From: Astropecten irregularis
Lineage: Eukaryota > Echinodermata > Asteroidea > Paxillosida > Astropectinidae
Direction: 5' to 3'
Length of the DNA stretch: 64,000 bases
Assembly: GCA_963971285.1 (NCBI GenBank)
Contig: OZ020246.1
Span: forward strand, 18,459,217-18,523,216
Below, in pieces: positions 27,101 to 39,100 of this stretch. The first letter of the stretch is position 1. Every line of letters begins with the position of its first letter. Made by a program: the position numbers and the translations under genes. Below the pieces are notes generated by a model. That model made no database searches. It was not told the origin of the DNA and worked only from the letters and a program-made list of their open reading frames with translations.

Positions 27101-30100
27101 AGATGTGAGTCTCTGTACTAGTATTGACACAGTGCTGTAATTATTCAGGGAAGCTAAAACATCAAGGAGGAATTAACTTGTACTCTGAAAACCACTTGAA
27201 AACAGAGTATTCCCAGTGTATTTACATTGTACATTGTACATTGTACATACATAGAGTTAGCCCAGACATGGTGGAGTGTCTCCATGGTCCAGATAAATGT
27301 GTACTTGCTCCATGTGTACATTAGGACAAGTTGCTCTCTGTGCTTGATGGTGCTATTGTTTGATGAGTAATCATTGTTATCCTGCTATCATTGGTTTATC
27401 ACTGTGCAGGTGGCATTTTATGACTTCTAAGTTTGATCCAATCTCTCATCACTGGACATCAGGTGGATATGGGCCGAGATCTGAGCTTGGACAGTTTGAA
27501 TAGAGATTGACATTTCTGACTGTTTCAGCCACCTTGCCTGTGTGTTTTGCAGATGCCCATGCCCTTGTGTCATCCAAGTCTGTCTTGCCATATCAGGCAA
27601 CCACTTGTAGTGGTCACCAGCTGATGCTAGTGGTGAATTGCCCATGGTGACATCTGTCGTGGACACCTGTGACCTGCTTGTTGTGGCCATCATGGCACCT
27701 TTATTATTTAAGCTATACCTTTGTATTGTGGCACCATGTCTAGTGACAGTTGTGGCCTTTTGTCAGTTGTGGCCACATGTTAATAATGGCTACCAAGTAC
27801 CTACCACTCAGTGTCCTGGCCATCTGTGCTTAGTGGCCTTCTGTTTGCTGTGGCCACCTGGCTATTGTGGCCAGTACATAATTGCAGCCATTATGACCAC
27901 CTAGCCATTGCAGGTTATAATCCATATTGGCCTCGTGGTGATGTCTGTCCACGTGTAGTCACATATTAGGCCCATCTATCCACTGTGGTCACCTATCCAG
28001 TTGGGCTTCTCTGTTTAGTCTAAAAATAGCCTGCTTGCATCATCATCATCACTTGTGATTTTCTGTTCTCTTCCTTACTTTATGTCCCAACAAAGAGACT
28101 TTCTTTTGGCTCACAATAGTAGAAGTCAGTCTCCCACCATCCATCTCTGGTTCTCCTACAACGTTTACTCAAAAGATATCACCAAACAAACCCAGGTTAC
28201 TGATGGTCCTTTTCTTTCAGTTTGTTAGGCAAACATAGCCTGTGGGGTAATCCCAGATTAACACAGTCAACTTATCATGGAAGAGAGGAAGTATAAAGTC
28301 AATATGATTGGTCATCGCTGGCCAATCAGACTGCAGGAGGATGTTGGTGTCAGTGTTGTGGACGGATTTCCCCATGTGATGTGCTTGTTATTACAATAGT
28401 TTATGGTCAGTATTTTCATAGAAGTCAGATTTAATGAGATGTCGAAGCTTTTCGGGTCCATTTGGTGGGAACTCATCTTGAGATAATGCACATTGACTGT
28501 TGAAGAGTAAAGGTAACTTTTTTCCTTTTTGATTTTGTGTAGGATGTATCATTTCAGCATGTATTCATCAACATTGTTGTCATTCAAAAATGTCCTGAGA
28601 ATACATGTAGTTTATTTATTTTGTGTACAAGTTGTGACTTATCATTTGTCTCATTCACATGCTGAACTTAGAAGAAGTTCACACAAAGAAACAGTAGTCT
28701 TGGTGGAACTTTTCAAAATATCGAAAAAACTACAAATGGTTTTAGGTTGAGAAGTTGTTCATATGTTCTTATGGAGTCAGGTTGGCACCGCAGTGGTTCT
28801 TTCCTCACCTTTCACCTCAGTCTGGCGGACTGTGTTCAAATCCGGCTCGGTCCACATACTCATTATTTGTTGTTAGAGGCAAGATGTAGCTTTTCATCCT
28901 TTTTAAGAATGTTCGGAATTGCAATGTTGAGTTAACTTTGGAGAAACTTAATCATCTTTCAAACTTCCGATGAAATTGATTTTGAATGACTCTAGTCTAA
29001 ACGCTTGATTTACCAGTGCTTACGTGCAATACATGGCATAGGTGTAAGATTATATTATATCCGCTTGACTATTTTTAGTCCTTTTTTTATCTGCAACACT
29101 TAAGAGCTTCACACGTTCAAACTGTTTTTGGATTATTCATAAATAGTTAAACTTTTTGTGGTAGGGTCACCCCTGACAACTCACCCACAGTAGATTCCTT
29201 TTTAATTGGAGGTTCCATGGTGTAGGTGCAAACTGTTGTTTGGAGGGATTACTACAGTCATAATAAGCTAACCCGTTATCATTGTTTGCCATTTATTCAG
29301 GCTGAAATGCAAGCAGAATCTAGATAACTCCCCCTTAACTATTTGTGTGCACAGTGTGATAAGCGGTCTAGTTCATGGTGCATATAGGGCAATTAGCAAC
29401 ATAAGCTACTTCAAGTTGGCATAACAGTGCTGTAGTTCTGTATGCTGACAATGACATTGGTGTTTTTTCTACGCCTCACCAAGTTCAAGTCTGTTGCTTT
29501 GGTTTCCAGTTTTGTGGTTTTTATTCTGGAATTGTGAAATGTCTTTGCGTAGGAAATGAGCTAGAGAGAATGTAAGGTAGGTGATGGTGGGTTTACACTG
29601 GTGTGTTGATTCAAATGCAGAAAATTGGGAATTTAGAATTGAAAAGGGAGTGAATATTGTGTATTTGAATTTGAGTTAGAAACCGATTGGCGCCAGGTAA
29701 CTGTAGAGTGATATGCACACCTCGGTTTCCTAGCTTGGTTTAGTGTGTTATATTCTATCAATCAATCTGCTCTGTGTTAGGTAAGCATTAATGCAGTTGG
29801 TTGTAGAGGCAAGCAGTAGGACAAGAGCTGTCTTGCTCCCAGGATTGTTCATATTTAATACATGTTGAATCATGATGCGACTATTTTGGCTTGCTTGTCA
29901 TAACTTGAAGGTCTTGTCACATGAGTTGCAGGCAACCTGTAGGCAATTTAGTACCTTGGATGCACAAAGAAACTATGAAAACTCAAATTACATTTTCTCT
30001 CCAAACAGTCTCTCGCTATCCTAGAAAAACAAAACAATGTAAACATTGAAATTTGAATGTTATTTCTTCTTGGAAACTGCCTGCAAGTGACATTTCTATG

Positions 30101-33100
30101 GTAACATGGAATGAATCAGAATTGAGTTGTATCCTTGGGATGACTTATGAAGGGATCTTGTTGCAGAGACATGGGACAGCTCCACTCCATCTCAAAAGTT
30201 GTACCTATCGACAAGAAACTGTTTCTGGTTTCTTTCCCAGTTAACAGTCAGCACTTTGACCCATCATCTCTAATTTTAGGTCAAGATTTGTTCCATTTCT
30301 TGCTTGTTAACATAAAGTTGATACTTTTCTTCCCTTCACTGAGACAACTTTCCTTCAGTCACCTTCTGTAGTAACTCTAATAAAAATAACAAACATGACA
30401 CTGCCTATTTGAACATATAATAGATTTGTTTTATATATAAACACTGCCAACTGAAAACACCCTCATCATATCCCACCCCTTCCACACACATAGGTGTATC
30501 ATCCTTTATAATCTCGTCCTGGGATCAAATAGAGGCAAGGTCACATGTGGGCCTGCTGATATTGATGTATGTTATTATATCAGGCTGTTCGCTGTTCTAC
30601 CTTATAGTCCATAGTCCATGATTCAGCTGGTTTTCTATTTGGATGCTGTTTCATAACACCCCACTGCCCTCCCCAAACATTGTTTAAACATTGTATGTAA
30701 AGTTGTTGGGTCTTGCCCAACAGGAAAATTAATATTGCCAAAATATACTTTGAACAACTCCAATGAACCTTTTAATAAGTTACACACAGATGATTTGCCA
30801 TATGATTAAATCAGATATTGTATATGTTTGCACATTGGATTGAATGAATATACATGTTGCACAAAGTCATTGGCTTCTAACTAAGGATCAATATTCCATT
30901 TATCTTTTATTATTTTACAAAACAGGAACTTTATTCATCCATGACACAACTTTATATGAGTATGAAGTTTAATTGATCTATGTGAATAGCACCATCTGTA
31001 ATGATACAATGAGTTTTTCATTGTTATGTAGTCTGAAGGAATTTATTGAAAAGTGAACAAAGAAAAATTGACTGGAGCGGGATTCGAACCGGCGACCTCC
31101 TGAATACCGTACAGGCGCTCTACCAACTGAGCCATCCAGCCCTATGTTGGTGGTGACCCCAATAGTCAACTATCTTTGTTCGTTTGGCAGTCAGAAGCCA
31201 TGAAACCACGCACACACCGTCACACCCCAGGGATCGTTTCAATGATACACGCAACAATGCTGCAACCTGGGAACGGTACATGGGGGATCACTCAGAGAGG
31301 ATACGGCTTTTTAATTAATATATTCGTGAAATAACCACAAGGGAAACTGACTGAGTTTTTAAGTCATTGAAAAGTGAACAAAGAAAAATTGACTGGAGCG
31401 GGATTCGAACCGGCGACCTCCTGAATACCGTACAGGCGCTCTACCAACTGAGCCATCCAGCCCTATGTTGGTGGTGACCCCAATAGTCAACTATCTTTGT
31501 TCGTTTGGCAGTCAGAAGCCATGAAACCACGCACACACCGTCACACCCCAGGGATCGTTTCAATGAGGGAATTGAAAAGGAATTTAAGTAAACTTGAAAT
31601 GGTACCTTGTTTCTGAGTATCAACAAATTATAATGCCATTGGAACAAATTTTTGGGAGATCAAGTGTTTTGCTAGACATCAAGTGTGAAATCAGATGTAT
31701 GGGAAAGAAACAATTGCAACTTCCATTTATACCAATGCGAGTTTCCTGTGGATCTTTGTAAACATTAGTAAAAAATCTCCACTATTCTGATGGTTTGTTT
31801 TTGGTTCAATTTTCCTCCAGGCATATGAGTGGGCTCTGGATGGTATGAAGTTTGTCGCCTTGCTGGGCCAGGAGAAAAGCAGCACAAGAGAGCAGTGTCG
31901 CGTCCAACTCTGCACCCTGGAGAAGTACCTGAGAGACAACCCACCCACCACTGAAGACGCCTTCCTTGAGATGTGTGCTCTGTCCAAGCAACTAGGGAAG
32001 GAAAAGTGTATACAACAGTGTGACTTTGCCAAGAGGCGGTGTAAGGAATCCTATGATATGATCCAGGATAAAATCAGTAAGTTTCAAAGCGTGCTACGCA
32101 GCCCTCGGGCAAGTTTCAAACGCAAAATGGAATTGGGGGACGGACGCAAACTGCAAGGCGACGGGATATTCTTTGAGAGAAGCGCTTCCACGTTGCTGGA
32201 CGGGATCACTACCCCTCAGATGAACAGGTTGGGGAGGAACCCACAAGGTACAGTTCAGGACACTGAGGGATCACCCAGCAAAGCGGAGCTACTGCGCAAG
32301 GGAAGCCGCTCGGCTCCTCCCAAGCAACATCGGGACTCCCTCCACAGCAATGGCTCAGTGGACTCTGGCATATCCATCGGAGAGAAAATCCTGGAGAGAG
32401 CAGGTGTACCACAAACAATACCGACATCCTCCGATGCACCAAATGAATTTTCAGTCCGGCAACGCAAAATGGCTGCCCTCATCAAACCCATTAGTGAAAT
32501 AGTTGACAGCAAAAAGAGGACAAGTAGCCTCGAGAAGTTGGATGAGGGTTATGAGGAGGCAGAGTCGAACAATACAAGGCAACCTCCTGCATCGGCGAGT
32601 CATCCGGCTGTCGTGCCTAAGAGGAGTTACTCCCTGGCTATGTCCAGGAAGACTGATGAAGTGGAGGAAGCCTTAGAGGAGAAGCAGGACAGGGTTTGTC
32701 GGAAGGCCAACATGGAGGATGAGTTTCAACTCTCAGATGAGGAGGCCACAGAGAGGGTTAGTATTTTTCTGGTCTTTTATTTCAGGACAGGAACTTTCAT
32801 GACTTTAAAGCTAGTCTCTAAATCCTTGCAAACTCTAAGCAGCCAAGATGATGCTTCTCATTGGAAATAAGAAAGTTAGTCTCTGGCATTTAATCCGTAT
32901 TCTGTGTTTTGTCATCAAAGTATGATACCATGTTTGATCAACAAGGGTCTTTCTCAATAGAAAGGAAAGGGATATTCATCGTGGTGGATACAGATAAGGA
33001 AAAAGGTGATCAAAGTCACGCGATGTGAGTTTCGGCTGCTGGTACGGTACTGCTAGCCTTCATCTGGCAACTGAAGAACTGGATGCTGTGGTGGGGTCTC

Positions 33101-36100
33101 TCTCCCTGGAAAAAAAGTTAAAAATCCAAATGTCTTACTATTTGTTTCTCTTTAATGACATGCCTTGCAGACTGAGTCTCATTGGTCACCAACTGATGCC
33201 AATCGTCACATCCGCAAGTCAGTATCCCAATCACCTGGCTCCCCTCTCAAGCTGGAGGAGGTATCGAATCCTGGACCATCAGGCAACAAGGACCATCCCA
33301 ATTACCGGCGGATGGTGCTGATTCTAGACGAGATGATTCAGACGGAGCAGGATTACGTGCTAGCTCTCAAGTATATTATAGAGGTGAGGGTCGGTAGATA
33401 TAAACGGAGAAACCAACAGGTCCAAACCAGTATACTATTATCAAACCAGGACCAACTGGGTATGGGGAGCAAGGTGAAACCTCCTGGATCAAACCAGTAT
33501 TAAATCCAGAACCATATTAAAAGGAGTAAGGGAACCAATTTCATTAAACATACTAATAAACAGAACCAGCCCTTGAAGATTAAGGGGAACCAACTAAATC
33601 AAATCAGTTCAGTCCAGGACAAACTGGGCTGGAATAAAGGGAACTAATCGGATAAAATCTGTCCAAACCAAAACCAACTGGATCGGAATAAGGGGAAATA
33701 ATAAACTTGGTAGGATTAAGGGAACCAACTTGATAAAACCTGTAATAACTTGAATCAACCCTTGAAGAGTAAGGAGAACCAACTAAAATCAAATACCAGG
33801 ACCAATTTGGCTTGAATTAAGAGAACCAACTTGATAAAATTGGAACTAATCAGAATCAACTGGATAGGAATAAGGGGAACCAGCTGGATCAAACCAGTAA
33901 TAACCAGATTACCAGAATGGACTGGGTAGAAATGAGGGGAACCAATTAGATTAAACCTGCGCTAACAAGAACCAAGTGGTTCAAATATTGGGGACCGATT
34001 GGATCAAATTGTTTTGGATCAAGGAGAGTAAAGTGAATCACTCCAGAACCAGAGAATTGGTGTTTGCGAGGAGAAACTGAAACGAGTATAAATAAACAGC
34101 AATTTGGGTGGGGTTGCTTGCAACAACAAAGATTTGAAAATGATTGGTACATGAATTAGCATTTCTTGTTGTGTTTATGGTGAATTTCAGTATTGCCCCT
34201 GCCTGTATGGAAAATGTTAGCAGCTTCAAACAGGTTGTTTTGAATGGGAACAGAAAATTGGGTCCATATCTGGGGGCGTATACCCTTGCTTATGTCACTC
34301 ACATAGGCAAACAACATGGCTAGTTATCAGGCCCTATCAGGTTACAACCCACAGGATTATTTGCATTCCCAGTTGAATGTTTTCCAGTGATCCATAGGTT
34401 GAAACTGATGGCATTTCATGGCTCCTCCAGGGTGCTCAATTTCCTTTGGCTTTGCCTCAGGAAGTAATTTGTCAACTTCAAATACCTCTGGGGAGCTAAT
34501 ACATCTCTTCCCCATTTTAACGTTCAAACGATGTAATATTCACCAAAATAACAAGTCTTCCCATATCCATTGAATGTGTCCAAATCCAGTTTACGTTGCA
34601 CGTATCATTCACGGAGATGAGGAAATTGCGCCCTCTAGAGATATTGTTGTGGTTCGGATCGGTCTTAATTTTGAACGCCATTTAGAGAACACCCAGGAAA
34701 TCCCGGTGTGTTAACAGTCCCGATTGCAGCCATCAATCAGTGCCAACATCAGGCACAGGCTCAGCTCTCAATAATTTTTCCTCTTTTTTTCTCCGTCTGC
34801 CTGTGTATCTAGAATTATTTTCCCGAGATGGACCGAGATGACATTCCCCAGGGTCTGCGAGGGCAGCGCAGCGCCGTCTTTGGCAATCTGGAGAAAATCT
34901 ACGAGTTCCATGATCGACATTTCCTCAAGGCACTCAGTCAGTGCCAGAACGATCCACTGCAAGTGTGCCACTGCTTCTTGCAGCATGTAAGTTGCTTCAG
35001 CTTGGGCTGTTAGACCCTTGTAACTTTAGTTTAATTTCATCCCTCTGATCATGTTCTTAGAATCTTTTGAAGAAAAATGTGTATGATGTATGGATAGCCA
35101 AAAAGTTCAACCATATTGGTGTACTCTAGCCACAGTGTTATAGGATATGGGAGGATGAGGGAATGTATCACGCCTTAGTTGTATCATCCCCTTGTAATTC
35201 CAGATTCAATCTGACCAGCGTAGAGTCAGGACATGAACCTGTCCTATATATTGCCTAGCTTACTCTCAAGTTCTCCTGGCCCTGGTATATTATCACAAAA
35301 ACTCAGAGAAGCAACTTCCCCCCCAAACCCCACCCGGCCCCCCACCCCACCAAAACAAAATTCAGCTTGAACAAACTTAGTAGAGCATCAATTAACATTT
35401 TCTTAATATTAACTGCATGTATGTAGAAGTCAATAAGTCTATGCCAAATTTTTTTAAATCAAATTCTACAAAAATAAACTAGTAAGCAACTAGTAAATTA
35501 GCTAAATGTCCTATTTAACCTCATGAAAAAATATAAGTCATGAATTACTGCAACCAAAATAGCGACCTGAAATATAGAATGCGTGGAGTTAATAATAGGC
35601 GGGCCTGACTTTTCTGCTAGAACTTTCTCAGAGGCTAAAGTCAGGCTTCAAGGCTTTCCTTTGAGAAAGATCCTGAATCTGAACGTCGGAAGGATCAGAA
35701 CTTCTGGCCTTCCTAACTCCAAGCCTCCTTTTATTATAAAAAGAAAGAAAGACAACCATTTCTAAAAAAGGAAGGGAAATCTTCTATGTGATCAATTCAT
35801 ATTTGTTTCTCCTGAAGTAAAAATGAGCCTAATATTAAACAGTAGCCCCCCTAGACTTCTTGGGTTGAAATGTTAGGCAAACAGCCCAGGGGAGTGGACT
35901 GGGTTCATTACCTCCTGTCAGTCGCCCTATGTCCACGGAGACATGTTATATCCAGGTGGTTTGCCCCGATTACAATCGCTGAGGAAAACCCGTAGAAACA
36001 ACCCCAGTGGCCAGGTTGTGCTGAGAGATTTCCCAAAGACTTTTTTTCTCTCTCTCTCTGTGATCCCCCCTTCATTGCCTCTCTGGATCTCCTTTGAAAC

Positions 36101-39100
36101 CACCTGAAGTTCACCAATTTCAAATGTTAGAGCTAATTTTGAAATTGAGGTGATTAATTGACTCGAGGTCTTTGATACGTGAGTTTATTTAACAGTGATT
36201 CATGGCTAGCACACATTGACTAGGTGAACTTTTCATGAGCTTCATGGGTTTTATAACTTTTATGCACGTGCTGATAGATATTACATTTTTGAAATGTAGG
36301 TCTTCTGTTCTTGGTTGGGGGAGATTATTGGGTAAATATGAGACTGCTAATAGGGCCTATAGTCTTTATTCGATGAGATTTGTATAAAACACATCTGTCA
36401 TTCTGTAGCTTTTATAGATCTTTCAATCTGTCGTTGAAAATCTGTTAATACAGTTTTGTTTTGAACATGTCAATTTATTAGGGGTCTAGTGGGTTGAACT
36501 TCTGTTTTATCAAGCTTGGGGTCTGAGGTTCGAACCCACCAAAGGCCAGCTGGAGAATGTCCCTCTAAGTGGCACTCTTGACAGGCTGACCATAAACCAC
36601 AAGCAGGGCTTACTTTCAGCTTCGGTGACTTCGCACATTTCCATTTTTTGTTTAAATTATTTCATACTTTTATGGATAGGTGTAGGATGTGCTAATTTTT
36701 GCTATTCAGCAAATAATGTTCTTGCACTCAAAACAACCTCTGTTTGAAATTGACTCAATAATTTGAGTTAATTTTTGGAGTTCCGAAAATCCGAAAGATA
36801 AGAAAACAAGAAAAATTGTTCAATGGTTGGGGACCTATTCTGAGTCACAGGCACAGGCACGTCTTGTTGTCTGATGTGGGGAAATTGCAACACTTCCTAC
36901 GAATGATTAAATTAACACAATTCCTCTAAGGCATTTGGGTCCACATTAATTGAATTAAGACTGAGACATGTACAAACGAAAAAGAAAAAAAAAATCACCC
37001 CGACTTTTCAGATCACGATTTTTTGATTGGCTATTTCCTGTGAAATATGAAATCCAGATTTTAATTTTTTTTTGGGGGGGGTATTTTTTTCAGTATCGTA
37101 TGCATATGAACTCATGTGTCACATGAAGCACCATTAAAAGCGAAGTATGTTTCCACACTGAATTTTTTTCTGACAGAACCATGTGAATCGTTTAGCTTGA
37201 AATGTAATTTTTTTTAAAGGATTAGATTTTAAAAAGATGCTAACTTGGCCTTTCGGTTTTCAATTTTTGCTGATCTCCCTGCACCCTACTTATCCTGTCT
37301 GTGTTCTCACCTAATAGGCAACTTCATTGTTTGCAAATGGTGGTTGTAACACTCTCTCAAATGCAAACTTAAGGACCTTTCACACAATTAAAATTCTCTG
37401 GGTTGTACACGGGTCTGACCTGTGTAAAAGTGACTTAGCTGTTCACACTGCAAGTTTTCAACTCGGCATCAACCCCATGTAAAGCGCTTGACTAATTTTA
37501 AAACTAATCCTGCTCTGGAGGTGGGTTAAAAATTGTGACGCGTATTGAGAGTGGTGGTTTGAACATCTTGAAGCACATTTTTTGCATTGTTTAATGTGAA
37601 TGAGCATGATTGACCCATGTTGGAATTTGGAAGACATTACACAGAGTATAAAAAGTTACCGTAGTGTGAAAAGCCCTATGGTTACATTACTCAAAATTTC
37701 AATTTTTTTTTTTACAATATATGTTTTTTCTTTTGTTCTTTCTATAGAAAAAGGGTTTTGGACTGTATGCCTTGTACAACAAGAACAAGCCCAGGTCCGA
37801 TGGCCTCCTTGCTGATTATGGTGGATTCTTCAGGGTAAGGAGTTTGAATTCTTCTAATGACAACCTTGTATCATTGTTGACATTGTTATTAACCAATTTC
37901 ATATAAAGATGGCTGTAAAGAATAAAATGTTAAAAACATTTTGATTAGCTGATTACAATTTTTCATCATCAATTTAGTTTTCATTTTATAGTTTTTGTTG
38001 CCACAATGCACAAAATGCATCAAAATTGTTGCACTTTGTCATAAATTGTTAATTGCTGTGTGTCTTATAAACAAAGAGTCCTTGGTTGATGTTTTGTAAA
38101 TGAGTGTGTATGAACCATGGAGCTTAACAAAACAGTACTTCCAGCTTAGCCATAGTATTTTTCCCTGCCAGAGAGAGAAGATAAAGTGAATTTGTGATAA
38201 GTAGGTGGCAGTTCTATGATATAAAGCACTGGGTTTACAATCAGTCTGGTATCAATGACTCTCTAATGTTCCTCTGTGTTTTCCCGTCTACCATCTCAGA
38301 CCAAGCAAAGGAAGATCAGTGACCGTATGGACTTGGCCAGCTACCTCCTGAAGCCAGTACAGAGACTTGGAAAGTATGCCTTGCTGCTGAGAGATCTCAT
38401 CAGGGAATGCAGCTCCTCAGACCAGGAGCTTAGCTCGCTCAAGGTAAGACCATGTTCAGGGGCCAATTTCATGGAGCTGCTAAGCACAAAAAAAAAATGC
38501 TTAGCACAAAAATGTCTTGCCCAATAAAACACCCATTAAAACACCCATTACAAATTCCATTTGATATTCATGGTCAGCGAACAACAACCAAAGAACTATT
38601 AGAAGTGATAGACAACACATGGAAATTTGGTTGTTAATTCTGTTTTTATTAAGACAGATATTTCACGGTTAGCAAATTTTTGTGCTATGCAGGGCCATGA
38701 AATTGGGCTCAGGATGTTATCCTATGTAACCATGGTTATAGCTAGAGGATTGTCTGGGCATATCTGCTATTTTAGGCACCCTGTGCCGTAACCAATTTAT
38801 GTGCAACTTTTCAGTGCAGGGCCAAGATGTGATTTTGATCTCTCTTTGTGTTTTTCTTTTGTTGACAGTCTGCTGAGGAGATGGTTCAGTTTCAGATGAG
38901 ACATGGCAATGACCTGCTAGCCATGGACTCAATCAAGGACTGTGATGTGAGTACCATGGCAACTGGTTACCATGACAACTATCCCATGATTTTTTCAGTG
39001 ATATGAATTTGTAGTAAAATGAAAATAAGAGAGAAAAGAAAGATCGGGTGCTGGGTTTTAAAGTGATTATTATTGAGTGTTAAAAAATTGTAGTGTGTGC

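Larger units (their letters stand above)
21937..31820 (+). other. Intron 9, the longest
   Basis: 9.9 kb. It contains a fold-back tRNA-like repeat (23918-24090), a perfect-TIR MITE (24983-25360), a GGCTC-type MITE (26749-26973), a (TTGTACA)n microsatellite (27222-27249), a degenerate TGTGGCC-rich repeat (27640-28010), a tRNA-like remnant (28776-28855) and two tandem tRNA-like repeats (31045-31570). No extra exon with good splice sites was recognised; the phase match across it (0/0) does not need one. Confidence 0.75.
34987..37747 (+). other. Intron 12
   Basis: 2.8 kb. It contains a C-rich tract (35314-35350), a variant hairpin-motif repeat (35630-35715), a tRNA-like remnant (36481-36552) and a weak inverted-repeat element (about 37372-37680) just before exon 13. 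Confidence 0.7.

Noticed and set aside
27427-27904. 88-codon frames on both strands
   Set aside because: Produced by the degenerate TGTGGCC repeat. Both strands are open, which argues against coding.
32209-32512. Minus-strand frames overlapping exon 10
   Set aside because: Shadows of the real plus-strand coding exon.
32757-32870. Extension of exon 10 to the stop at 32873
   Set aside because: A good donor AGG/GTTAGT lies at 32756, the extension loses coding character, and exon 11 continues in phase into the DH domain.
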